Source of the DNA: Prolixibacteraceae bacterium UBA1413
GTDB lineage: Bacteria > Bacteroidota > Bacteroidia > Bacteroidales > Prolixibacteraceae
Length of the DNA: 64,000 bases
Direction of reading: 5' to 3'
NCBI GenBank assembly: GCA_002304925.1
Contig: DBPT01000011.1
Location: forward strand, 1 to 64,000
Shown: in pieces, positions 26,418-35,441 of the stretch
Layout of the letters: each line of letters starts with the position of its first letter
Numbering within the stretch: the first letter of the stretch is position 1
Translations under genes and position numbers: made by a program
Notes under the pieces: model-generated
Database searches by the model: none
The model's input: the letters and a program-made list of their open reading frames with translations, nothing else
What the model was told of the DNA's origin: nothing

Positions 26418-28328
26418 ATGATAAAGAATATCTTAAATCTCCGGAATCTCTCCGTCCTGGTGCTGATATTGGCAGCCTGGTTGATCACGGCATACTGGAT
26501 TGAGCCATTCCTGCATTATCATTCGCAACAAACCGGATTCCTGTTCTCCCGGGATTTTCTCCGGAGCTATACCACCTATCCGGGGGGATGGGCTGATTAC
26601 ATGGCCGAATTTATCTCTCAGTTTTTTTTCTATCCCCTATCGGGAAGCTTTCTGGTCGTGGCGGTAGCTGCTTTACCGGGGTTCCTGGCCATGGACCTGG
26701 CCACCGGAACCTCCTGTACGAGGAAATACGGAATATCGGTTTTCGGCGTTATCCTGCTTTTTGGCGTGCTGGTCATGACGGATTACCGGTACCCCTATTA
26801 TGCCACCGTCAGACTCTTATGTGCCTTTGTGTTCACCTGGGTCTTCGCCCTGCTTCACCGGAAAAACCCAAAAGGAAGCCTCTTCATATGGCCGGTTGCA
26901 GCGTTTCTTCTCTTTTACCTCGCCAGCGGTCCGGCACTCTTCGTCTTTTCCCTTTCAACCAGCATCATCATCCTCTCTTCCCGGGACTTGAAATACCGGG
27001 CCGCGGTAATCCCTGCCATGCTCCTTTTTGCAGCCTTCCTTCCTTTCCTGGGTTACAGGTTCCTGTATCCGGTAACATTGGGCGATGTTTACAAGTTGGT
27101 GGTGGTCAGGCATCCCGAATTGCTGGCCTATACCACTTTTTACCAGCTATACATCTATTATTCGCTCCTTCCGGTTATCCTGCTGATTTTTTTCTTTGTA
27201 AAACAAAAACCAGAATTGCTTCCGGAGCCTAAACAGGTCACGGGGGAAACGACGCCCAAACAGGTCAAAGGGGAAACTGCGTCCAAAGTGGCCATCTTCA
27301 AAACGGCATACGGTGTTCATCTCCTTCAAATGGTCATCTTGCTGGCAGCCGGTTATTTTCTGTTCGTCAAATCATTCGATCCCGAAAAGAAACGGGTGCT
27401 TCAGGTGGAATATCTTGCCGAAAACGGGCAATGGAACGAATTACTGAAGGCTGTCGAAAAAACTGAAAGATATGACTTCCGGGTGAATTTCCAGGTAAAC
27501 AGGGCCTATGCCCACCTGGGGCAACTCCCGGAGAGGCTGTTCGCCTATCCGCAGTTGCTGGGTGTTTATGGCTTGTTTTATGACAATTCCACCATCAACG
27601 GCAGTCTGACCATGCCCAACAGCGACCTCTATTTTGACCTCGGACTGATGAGTGAATCGTTGCATTGGGCGTATGAAGCCCAAACACTGATGCCCAACAG
27701 CCCAAGGATATTAAAACGCCTGGTCATGGCCAGTCTCGTGAACCGTCAATATCAACAGGCCGAACAATTTCTGGCAGTTCTGGACCGAAACCTGCTTTGT
27801 CGTGACTGGGTCGCCCGATACCGCCCCTATCTCACCGACACTGCCCTGGCAGCGAAAGATAACCTGATCGCCGAAAAACGACTATTCAACCCGACCAGGG
27901 AGTTCATTCACCTGGATCCGCTGAGCGATCTGAAATTTTTGCTTGAGACTAATCCTGAAAACCGGTTCGCCTATGATTATCTTATTACCCACACCCAGTT
28001 GTCCTCCAATTTCACCGATTTCATGACCTACCTGCCCCGGTACACCTCCTTTGGCTTGCAAAAACTGCCCCGGTCCTGGGAAGAGATGCTGGCGGTCGAA
28101 ATCATGAGAAACAGATCGTTCCCCGATTTCATTACCCCGGAAACCTTTACAGACGAAACCTTGCAGCGTTTCGGAAAATTCAATGCCATCCTGAAGCAAT
28201 TCAACAATGACGTAAAGGCCGCCAGGTCAGCCTTGCAAAAGGATTTCGAAAAGACCTATTGGTACTACATTCTTTACCTGGATCCCAAAGTCACCCAGGT
28301 GTTAAAAAATAAAACCCTCATCAGATGA
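26418..28328 (+). CDS. Membrane protein with TPR-like C-terminal region (copy B)
   Basis: Paralogue of the gene at 22849-24696 with the same layout: about 310 residues of hydrophobic helices, then a soluble helical TPR-like part with LYFDLGLMSESLHWAYEAQT matching the equivalent region of copy A. The loop at the end of the membrane part carries a 27-base tandem duplication (KQVTGE / KQVKGE). I start it at the ATG at 26418; an in-frame TTG at 26403 is less likely. The stop overlaps the following propeller gene by four bases. The function is unknown; the fixed pairing suggests it works with the CxxCH propeller. Confidence 0.75.
   Translation: MIKNILNLRNLSVLVLILAAWLITAYWIEPFLHYHSQQTGFLFSRDFLRSYTTYPGGWADYMAEFISQFFFYPLSGSFLVVAVAALPGFLAMDLATGTSCTRKYGISVFGVILLFGVLVMTDYRYPYYATVRLLCAFVFTWVFALLHRKNPKGSLFIWPVAAFLLFYLASGPALFVFSLSTSIIILSSRDLKYRAAVIPAMLLFAAFLPFLGYRFLYPVTLGDVYKLVVVRHPELLAYTTFYQLYIYYSLLPVILLIFFFVKQKPELLPEPKQVTGETTPKQVKGETASKVAIFKTAYGVHLLQMVILLAAGYFLFVKSFDPEKKRVLQVEYLAENGQWNELLKAVEKTERYDFRVNFQVNRAYAHLGQLPERLFAYPQLLGVYGLFYDNSTINGSLTMPNSDLYFDLGLMSESLHWAYEAQTLMPNSPRILKRLVMASLVNRQYQQAEQFLAVLDRNLLCRDWVARYRPYLTDTALAAKDNLIAEKRLFNPTREFIHLDPLSDLKFLLETNPENRFAYDYLITHTQLSSNFTDFMTYLPRYTSFGLQKLPRSWEEMLAVEIMRNRSFPDFITPETFTDETLQRFGKFNAILKQFNNDVKAARSALQKDFEKTYWYYILYLDPKVTQVLKNKTLIR
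27228..27281 (+). repeat. 27-base tandem duplication inside the membrane TPR gene
   Basis: Two adjacent 27-base units (27228-27254 and 27255-27281) match at 22 of 27 positions and encode PKQVTGETT / PKQVKGETA. The repeat keeps the frame and lies in a polar loop, so it should be tolerated. Confidence 0.75.
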
Positions 28329-29833
28329 ACAAAACTTTGCTGAAATTCACAATCGGATTCGTGGCGGCATGGCTGGTTTCGTGCCAGGCCAGGGTCGATT
28401 CGTTCGTCGAAATCCCAAGGCTGCCCCTTATTTTTCCCGATTATACGGGCATCACTATTCCCCCCAATATTGCTCCGCTCAATTTCAAAATCAACGAACC
28501 CGGGAAGGCTTATGAAGTGAGGTTCACAGCCGGCGGGGAAAAGCCTTTGGTGGTCAGGAGCGGCAAATCATCCATCAGGATTGACCTGGGCAAATGGCGC
28601 CAAATGCTGCAACAGGGAGCTGGCTCCGATCTGCAAATTGATGTATTTGTGAAGTCAGAGCAGGGAGAATGGCAAAAATTCCGCTCCATTGTCAACGAAA
28701 TCAGCACTGAGAAAATTGACAGCCATCTGGCTTACCGGCTGATCAATACCGGCTATGTATTGTGGAATAAGCTGGGAATTTACCAGCGCAACCTTGAGAA
28801 TTTCGATGAGAAGCCCATCCTGGAAAACAAATCGGTCGAATATGGGTGTATGAACTGCCATGCATTCAGCAGAAACGATCCTGACTATATGATGATCCAT
28901 ATCCGGGCCATTCACGGGGGGACTTTTATCAACCGTAAGGGGGAGATGAAAAAGGTGGACACCAAAACCAACTATACCGTCAGCGCCGGAGCATATCCCA
29001 GCTGGCATCCCGACGGAAGGCACATTGCCTATTCCGTCAACAACATCGGCCAGAATTTCTGCACCGGGGAGGTTCGGATTGAAGTGTCGGACGCATATTC
29101 AGACCTCATTGTGTACGATTCCCAGGAAGACATCGTCACCACTTCGCCCGCGGTGTCGACGGCCAACCGGGAGAATCTGCCGGCATGGTCGCCTGACGGG
29201 AAAACCCTTTACTTTACCAGTTCGCCTCCGGTGAATGGTCTGAATGACCGGATTCATGAGCGGTACGATCTGCTGCGTATCGGTTTTGACGTCGCCACCC
29301 ACGCCTGGGGAACCGTTGATACGGTCCTTTCACACCGGCAGTTAGGAAAAAGCATCAGTTTCCCCAAAGTATCGCCCGACGGGAAATTCCTGATGTTCTG
29401 CACCAGCGACAACGGTTATTTTACCATCCACCACCCTATGAGCGACCTGAACCTGCTGAACCTGGAGACCGGGGAATACCGGAAAATGGAGATCAACAGC
29501 CCCCATACCGAAAGCTACCACAGTTTTTCAAGCAGCGGAAGGTGGTTTGTTTTTACCAGCAAACGCCTCGACGGCCTTTTTGCCCGTCCCTTCTTCTCCT
29601 TCCTCGACGAAAACGGCAATGCCTCAAAACCTTTTGTGATGCCCCAGAAAGATCCCGGATTTTACCAGACCTTTATCAAAAACTACAACATTCCCGAACT
29701 GATTACCGGCGAAGTAAAGGTTTCCCCGCTCGCCATACGAAATACCATCCTTGGACCTTCCGTCCCTGCCGGGCTGGCTGCCGGAGTTGACACGGCCTAT
29801 ATGAAACAACATCTTTCAATGACGGTGAAATAG
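28325..29833 (+). CDS. TolB-like beta-propeller lipoprotein with CxxCH haem motif (copy B)
   Basis: Paralogue of the protein at 21387-22868. The 502-residue product has a clear lipobox (AAWLVSC, Cys20), the shared FPDYTGITIPPNIAPLNF segment, and CxxCH at 175-179 (CMNCH) followed by DYMMIHIRAIHGG. PD40-type blades follow: YPSWHPDGRHIAYSV, LPAWSPDGKTLYFTS, FPKVSPDGKFLMFC and SYHSFSSSGRWFVFTSKR. Both copies keep the CxxCH, the downstream MMIH and the NLENFDE-like segment, so these positions look functional. It overlaps its membrane partner by four bases. A strong bidirectional terminator follows. Confidence 0.82.
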   Translation: MNKTLLKFTIGFVAAWLVSCQARVDSFVEIPRLPLIFPDYTGITIPPNIAPLNFKINEPGKAYEVRFTAGGEKPLVVRSGKSSIRIDLGKWRQMLQQGAGSDLQIDVFVKSEQGEWQKFRSIVNEISTEKIDSHLAYRLINTGYVLWNKLGIYQRNLENFDEKPILENKSVEYGCMNCHAFSRNDPDYMMIHIRAIHGGTFINRKGEMKKVDTKTNYTVSAGAYPSWHPDGRHIAYSVNNIGQNFCTGEVRIEVSDAYSDLIVYDSQEDIVTTSPAVSTANRENLPAWSPDGKTLYFTSSPPVNGLNDRIHERYDLLRIGFDVATHAWGTVDTVLSHRQLGKSISFPKVSPDGKFLMFCTSDNGYFTIHHPMSDLNLLNLETGEYRKMEINSPHTESYHSFSSSGRWFVFTSKRLDGLFARPFFSFLDENGNASKPFVMPQKDPGFYQTFIKNYNIPELITGEVKVSPLAIRNTILGPSVPAGLAAGVDTAYMKQHLSMTVK

Positions 29834-29864
29834 GGGTTTCCGGCATTCCGTTGCCGGTGAAGGT

Positions 29865-29897
29865 AAAAAAGGCTGTCCTTGCGGGACAGCCTTTTTT
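29865..29897. terminator. Bidirectional intrinsic terminator
   Basis: A 14-bp perfect stem (29865-29878 with 29884-29897), loop TTGCG, with an A-run on one side and a T-run on the other. It lies between two convergent genes (stops at 29833 and 29924) and suits both. Confidence 0.9.
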
Positions 29898-29923
29898 CGT
29901 TATTGATAAACACCCTGAGGTGC

Positions 29924-31711
29924 TCACTTCAGGAATTTCACAACGACATTACCCGCCTTGACAAAATACAAACCTTTGGTGTAGGAACTGACATCAAAGG
30001 TATGCCGTGTTCCGGGAACCAGCGCTTCCTCCATTTTAACCCCCAGGCTGTTGTAGATCGTGACCCGGGTATTGGGAGCATTCAGCTCAACGGTCAGATT
30101 ACGTACGGCCGGATTGGGGTAGACCTTGAAGGAGGCCATTTCAGGCATGGCCGCACTGGTCGTTAGGGCCAAATCCGCTTCACTAATCAGCAAAATGCTG
30201 TCAAGGAATACCGTACCCACTGCCTGGGTAAGCATGAACTGGATTTTCTGTACGGTAGTCGGGATTATCTGATCGAAAGTCACATGGAAGGTATACCAGG
30301 TGGGTGTCGTGGTAACCGGGAAGGTCCATTCCGATCTTCCATTCGTTGCATGCTCATCGCCGGAAGCACCGTAGCGGTTGTAGTTATTCGCTCCGGTATC
30401 CTCAAAGTCGACGCAGATATTCCTGTCTCTGTCCGCCCAGGCAACGAATTTCAAGATGTACGGAATATCGGGGAGTGCTGTAAACTGACCTGTCTGGTTG
30501 AACTGGTAGTGCCAGTTTTCGGTGGAATGGGCGGTATCCACCTGACACACAACATAACCATCTATCACCGTCCAGGGTTGACCATATACTCCGTCAACCC
30601 ATCCGCCCCAGAATAGGGGCTGACCGTTTTCGTTCAGCTGGTCAAAAAGGCCGTTTTTAATAAGGTTCAACTCCCACACGGTCGGGATTTGTCCGCTGAT
30701 GGTGACTTCCACTTCGGCATCCACGTAAGAACCGTCGACAGCCTCAGCCTTCACCTTGACCACCCCGTCGGCAACGCCTGTCAATAGACCGGTCTGGTCT
30801 ATGGTTGCCTTTCCCGTCACCGATTCCACCGACCATCTCAACGTTTGTTCTGTTGCATCAGGGGGATCAATGGTAGCGACAATCTGCAGGGTCCCGTTGT
30901 CCTCGGTAATGGTTCCCCCGGTAAGGGTGATGGCATCGATATACACCTTGTCACCCACGCCATCCAGCGTAATCAACCCGCATGCATCCATGTTGGAGTA
31001 AGACTCGTTGACAAGACCGGTATTGGCCCATACGGCGCGTTTGCGGTTCGAACTCGACGGTGTGGGATCGGAAGACTCTTTGTCACAGACGGTCACATCG
31101 AATCCGAGAATACCCGACCTGTCCATGGCAACACCTTCCTTATCGGTCATCAGGCTGAACGGAACGAAAAACTCGCAGGTCCATGTGGGATTCTCCACTT
31201 TGTAAGCCCATACCCATCCGGAGGTGGCCGTAGTGGGTGTGCCGTCGATCTTTGCTTGCACCGGTACCGGAGCAAACTGGTAATGCCCCTGATTGCCACC
31301 TTTGTTTTCAGACGAACCGCCAAGACCATCCTCAAGGACGTAGTTTACGTCAAAATAGATCTCCACCTTGTCATATTCCCAATGGTTGGCGGCTCCGGCC
31401 GCGTATGCAGGATACCATTCGTCATCCTTCACCGTAATAAAAACATAAAAACCGTCTGCATCCCACAACATCTCCCAGGTGGATTCACCCGGTGCACCAA
31501 TTGTGGCCGGAGCTGGAGCCGGGGCGGTATTGCCGACAAAAGGCTGGTCAATGTTGTACTTATTGGCCACATCATAAGCAGCATCCCTGACACCGTCAAT
31601 CACAGGCTTAGTTTCAGCCTTCATGACAACACCTTCAGGCTTCTGTGCATAGGCAGCAGTCATGATTACAGCCAAAACCAATAAAGTAAAGATTCTTTTC
31701 ATACGCTTCAT
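29924..31711 (-). CDS. T9SS-secreted CBM9-like, Ig-like, CBM4-like protein
   Basis: A secreted non-catalytic glycan-binding protein by its domains. After a signal peptide (cut near AAYAQ) comes a CBM9-like sugar-binding domain (about 30-250: KPVIDGVRDAAYD, WEYDKVEIYFDVNY, TWTCEFFVPFSLM). A bacterial Ig-like (Big2) domain follows (255-345; LRWSVESVTGKATIDQTGLL), then a CBM4/16-type domain (350-510) and a T9SS type A sorting domain (FKVYPNPAVRNLTVEL, KGLYFVKAGNVVVKFLK). No hydrolase catalytic residues were seen. It is convergent with the cassette B operon. MKR occurs twice at the start, so the N-terminus could be three residues shorter. Confidence 0.82.
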   Translation of the reverse strand: MKRMKRIFTLLVLAVIMTAAYAQKPEGVVMKAETKPVIDGVRDAAYDVANKYNIDQPFVGNTAPAPAPATIGAPGESTWEMLWDADGFYVFITVKDDEWYPAYAAGAANHWEYDKVEIYFDVNYVLEDGLGGSSENKGGNQGHYQFAPVPVQAKIDGTPTTATSGWVWAYKVENPTWTCEFFVPFSLMTDKEGVAMDRSGILGFDVTVCDKESSDPTPSSSNRKRAVWANTGLVNESYSNMDACGLITLDGVGDKVYIDAITLTGGTITEDNGTLQIVATIDPPDATEQTLRWSVESVTGKATIDQTGLLTGVADGVVKVKAEAVDGSYVDAEVEVTISGQIPTVWELNLIKNGLFDQLNENGQPLFWGGWVDGVYGQPWTVIDGYVVCQVDTAHSTENWHYQFNQTGQFTALPDIPYILKFVAWADRDRNICVDFEDTGANNYNRYGASGDEHATNGRSEWTFPVTTTPTWYTFHVTFDQIIPTTVQKIQFMLTQAVGTVFLDSILLISEADLALTTSAAMPEMASFKVYPNPAVRNLTVELNAPNTRVTIYNSLGVKMEEALVPGTRHTFDVSSYTKGLYFVKAGNVVVKFLK

Positions 31712-32018
31712 TTTTAAAGATTAGTAATTATTGTTTCAGTATTAGAATGTCTTTCTCAGGTAATAAGCGGTAAAGTTATAAAAATGTTTGAAAAATGGAA
31801 TATCCGGTAAAGATAATTTTTTCCGGCATACAATAGTGTTCTATTATTTTGATTTCGGTGCCTGGCAAAGAATACGCAAAACAGTTTGTTATGACATAAG
31901 ATTCCTCACGGTGTCAACTAAAATGGAATCAACAGAAATGCTGAATAATTTTATCTATTTTTGACGTACGACAAAAAGGGGGAATAAACGTTTGATATTT
32001 CTTATTAAAGTACAAAAA
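31712..32018. other. Divergent intergenic region, 307 bases
   Basis: AT-rich spacer between two divergent T9SS cargo genes. On the plus side it holds one exact -7 box. On the minus side only a seven-of-eight match (TAACTTTA, 31771-31778) was seen. No RNA gene, repeat or reading frame was found. Confidence 0.5.
31956..31963 (+). promoter_or_regulatory. Bacteroidota -7 box for the CotH-domain gene
   Basis: TATTTTTG is an exact TAnnTTTG match, ending 55 bases before the ATG at 32019. Confidence 0.5.
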
Positions 32019-35000
32019 ATGCGAAGGATCATTACATGCTTGGTTCTGTTAGTCCTTGTTATCAGGGTGGAAGTCTCTGCCCAGCTCTTTGTGGACTGGG
32101 GGTCCCAATGGTCTTATTTCAAGGGGATTTCAGAGCCCTCCCAACCCATTGATCTTTGGAGAACCGCCGGATTCAATGCAACAGGATGGGCAGTAGGTAA
32201 TGCTCCTTTCCGGTATGGTGACGGAACAGGCGGAACCCTGCTCACGGACATGTTAGGGAAATACACCACTTTTTATATCCGGAAAGAGATTTTTGTCGAA
32301 ACCCTGGACAACATCGACGAATTGAGGATCGATGTGGATTATGATGATGGTTTTGTCTTATGGATCAATGGCGTTCAGATTTTGCAAAGCAATGTTCCTT
32401 CGAATTATGCATACACCCAGGGCGCCATTAACTCTCACGAGTCGGGTGAGTTTGAACGCTATACCCTGAGGAAGGAGCAACTGCCTTTGGCGGAAGGAGC
32501 GAATCTGATTGCCGTGCAGGGATTTAATCTTTCAAAATCAAGCAGCGATTTTTACCTGGACCTGAAAATGGAAGGTGTAAAATGGCTGCCGGAAACCACC
32601 GGTGTGAACTGCGACCGACCCAGCGGATTTTACACCACTCCCTTTGTGGCAAAGATCAGTTCGCTTTTCGGGGGTGAAACGGTAAAATACACCCTGGACG
32701 GGAGTGATCCGAGGTCTTCAGCAACTGCTATTGAAGCTTTTTCCCCTGTCTCAGTGACGATAGATCCCGCAACAACCCTGGGAGGAAGAGCGAAAACCGG
32801 TGTCGTCATACTGAGAGCGTCAAAATTTGAAGAGGGTTTCGATCCCAGCAAACCGGTTACCCGTTCTTATATTTTTATTGACCGGGTGAAGGAAGTGACC
32901 GCCCACCCCGGGGGAAACTGGCCTGCATCTGGGGTAAACGGACAGGTTATCGATTTGCCGATGGATGCAAAAATCATCAACGACAGCCGGTATGCCAGCC
33001 TGATCGATGACGCTCTGCTGGACCTGCCATCCCTCTCTTTGGTCGTTGATCCGGGGGATCTGTTCAACCCGAACTATGGAATTTATGTGAATGCAAGTTA
33101 CCACGGGCGTTCCTGGGAACGGTTCGCCAATGTGGAACTGATAAATCCAGACGGAAGTCCGGGATTTAACATAAATGCAGGGCTCCGGATCAGAGGAGGA
33201 TGGAGTCGCCACGATGAGTTTGCCAAACATGCTTTCAGGCTCTTTTTCAGGTCGGAATACGGAGAACGCAAACTCAGGTTCCCCTTGTTCGGGGATGAAG
33301 GGGTCAATGAATTTGACAAGGTGGATCTGAGATGCAGCCAGAACTATTCCTGGAGCAAGGGTGGAGAAGAAGCCCCTTATTGTACCATGAACAGGGATGT
33401 TTTCTCACGCGATTGCCAAAGGGACATGCTTCAGCCTTACACTCGAAGCAGGTATTATCATTTGTACCTGAACGGGCTCTACTGGGGGATCTACCAAACC
33501 CAGGAACGGGCCGAAGAATCCTTCGCTGAATCCTATTTCGGAGGAGATGAGGAAGATTATGACGTGATCAAAGTTAATATCGGCGATGATTTTAATAATT
33601 TTGGGATCGAAGCTACGAATGGAAATACGGATGCCTGGCAACGGATTTGGGAAATGTGCCTGCAGGGATTTGCGGTAAACGCCAACTATTATAAATTGAT
33701 AGGATCCAATTCATTCGGAGAAGCAGACACTTCGCTAACGGTATGGGTCGATATTGATAACCTGATCGATTACATGCTGATCATTTTTTATACCGGGAAT
33801 TTTGACGCGCCGGTATCCAAGTTCTCAAGCAACTACAACCCGAATAATTTCTATGCCATATACAACAGAAACCAAAAGCGGGAAGGATTTAAATTTCTCC
33901 AACACGATTCAGAACACACCCTCCTTACCGATCCGGTCGGCCCCGGGGTTGGCATTAATGAAAACCGGGTGAACATCGGCCGTGTATCTCCGACAATGAA
34001 CGTCACCAGCTTCCAAAGATTCCACCCGCAATGGCTTCATTTCAAACTTTCCCAGAATGTAGAATACAGGATCAGGTTTGCCGACCGGGTGTACCGTCAC
34101 TTTTTCAACAGCGGGGTGTTCCATCCCGATTCCTGCGTCCGTCGTTTCCGGAAAACCTCCGATCAACTGGAGCTTGCCATCATTGCCGAATCGGCCCGCT
34201 GGGGGGATCAGGGCAGCTGGCCGGCCCGAACAAAAGATGATGACTGGTTACCGGCAGTGAACCAGGTCGTCTATGAATACATCCCTTTTAGGAGCGCCAT
34301 CGTATTAAAACAGTTGCAGGATGAACAGCTTTACGGATCGTTGCAGCCACCGGTTTTTACCAACAGCGGATCCGTCATTGAGCAGTACAGGCTGACCATC
34401 GCAGGAGACTACACCCTGCTGATGGAGAACCCGAATCAGACCGGCTCCATTATTTACACCACCGATGGCAAAGACCCCAGGGCTGTCGGTGGGGCAGAAT
34501 CGAACACATCCCTGAACGGCGGGAGATCCAAAGAACTGGTGATTCATCCGGGACAAAAGCTAAAAGCCAGGATTAAATACGGCGCTGTGTGGAGCGCACT
34601 CCACGAAGTCCATTTCCAGGACGAATCACTGTTCAGCAACCTGAAAATTACGGAACTCCATTATCACCCCCTGGATCAGGGGAATTATCCGGGCACCGAA
34701 CTGGAGTTCATTGAATTAAAAAACACGGGAAACACCACCCTTGATCTGTCGGGAATTGCCTTTACCGAAGGCATCCGGTATACTTTTCCGGAAGGGACGC
34801 TTCTGCCGCCGCAATCCTTTATCGTGCTGGCTTCAAACGGTGAAGCTTTCAGAAATTTCTACGGATTCTCCCCTTTCGGCACATATTCAGGAAACCTTTC
34901 CAATTCCGGAGAGAAAATCACACTGATGACCGGCGATAAAGAGAGGATCATTTCTTTTACATATTCCGACACCCCGCCCTGGCCTGAGAAAGCCGACGGC

Positions 35001-35414
35001 GATGGTTTTTCACTTGTCTCAGTCGAGCGGAATCCGCAGGGAAATCCCGGTTACCCCGAATACTGGACGACCTCGGGCAATACCCACGGTTCCCCTGCAG
35101 CCGACGACATTATCTCTTCCGTTCTGCCCTCCGCGATTTCTTCCGGCAAAAGCCTGATGATGACCTTATACCCTAATCCGGCAAAAACTTCCGTGACCAT
35201 TCAACTCTCAGTGCCCCGGGGCGAAAATGCCGATGTCAGGCTGTATGACATGAACGGCAGAATCATCCAATCCCTGGCCAGTCAATATTTTCCTGCAGGC
35301 GAACACCAAAAGACCATCCCCCTGGAGAATCTTACCTTATCTCCCGGACTCTACATCCTGACATGCCAGTCAGCATCCTCATCGACCTCCCGTAAGCTGA
35401 TGATTGCGCCATGA
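32019..35414 (+). CDS. T9SS-secreted CotH/lamin-tail domain protein
   Basis: A 1131-residue secreted protein of unclear substrate. The ATG at 32019 gives a clean signal peptide (VSAQ near residue 22); an in-frame TTG nine codons upstream is unneeded. Domains: an N-terminal jelly-roll (25-190), a chitobiase-like repeat (KYTLDGSDPRSS near 220), a CotH domain (about 330-700; LYLNGLYWGIYQTQERAEES, FKFLQHDSEHTLL), a second chitobiase-like repeat (IYTTDGKDPRAVG near 810), a lamin-tail domain (870-990; ITELHYHP, ELEFIELKNTGNTTLDLSG) and a T9SS type A sorting domain (LYPNPAKTSVTIQLS, SPGLYILTCQ). CotH proteins are kinase-related; here the acidic motif is HDSE, so activity is uncertain. The GH5 gene follows after 27 bases. 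Confidence 0.85.
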   Translation: MRRIITCLVLLVLVIRVEVSAQLFVDWGSQWSYFKGISEPSQPIDLWRTAGFNATGWAVGNAPFRYGDGTGGTLLTDMLGKYTTFYIRKEIFVETLDNIDELRIDVDYDDGFVLWINGVQILQSNVPSNYAYTQGAINSHESGEFERYTLRKEQLPLAEGANLIAVQGFNLSKSSSDFYLDLKMEGVKWLPETTGVNCDRPSGFYTTPFVAKISSLFGGETVKYTLDGSDPRSSATAIEAFSPVSVTIDPATTLGGRAKTGVVILRASKFEEGFDPSKPVTRSYIFIDRVKEVTAHPGGNWPASGVNGQVIDLPMDAKIINDSRYASLIDDALLDLPSLSLVVDPGDLFNPNYGIYVNASYHGRSWERFANVELINPDGSPGFNINAGLRIRGGWSRHDEFAKHAFRLFFRSEYGERKLRFPLFGDEGVNEFDKVDLRCSQNYSWSKGGEEAPYCTMNRDVFSRDCQRDMLQPYTRSRYYHLYLNGLYWGIYQTQERAEESFAESYFGGDEEDYDVIKVNIGDDFNNFGIEATNGNTDAWQRIWEMCLQGFAVNANYYKLIGSNSFGEADTSLTVWVDIDNLIDYMLIIFYTGNFDAPVSKFSSNYNPNNFYAIYNRNQKREGFKFLQHDSEHTLLTDPVGPGVGINENRVNIGRVSPTMNVTSFQRFHPQWLHFKLSQNVEYRIRFADRVYRHFFNSGVFHPDSCVRRFRKTSDQLELAIIAESARWGDQGSWPARTKDDDWLPAVNQVVYEYIPFRSAIVLKQLQDEQLYGSLQPPVFTNSGSVIEQYRLTIAGDYTLLMENPNQTGSIIYTTDGKDPRAVGGAESNTSLNGGRSKELVIHPGQKLKARIKYGAVWSALHEVHFQDESLFSNLKITELHYHPLDQGNYPGTELEFIELKNTGNTTLDLSGIAFTEGIRYTFPEGTLLPPQSFIVLASNGEAFRNFYGFSPFGTYSGNLSNSGEKITLMTGDKERIISFTYSDTPPWPEKADGDGFSLVSVERNPQGNPGYPEYWTTSGNTHGSPAADDIISSVLPSAISSGKSLMMTLYPNPAKTSVTIQLSVPRGENADVRLYDMNGRIIQSLASQYFPAGEHQKTIPLENLTLSPGLYILTCQSASSSTSRKLMIAP

Positions 35415-35441
35415 CCCTCTCCTGGTTAATACTGATAACAG

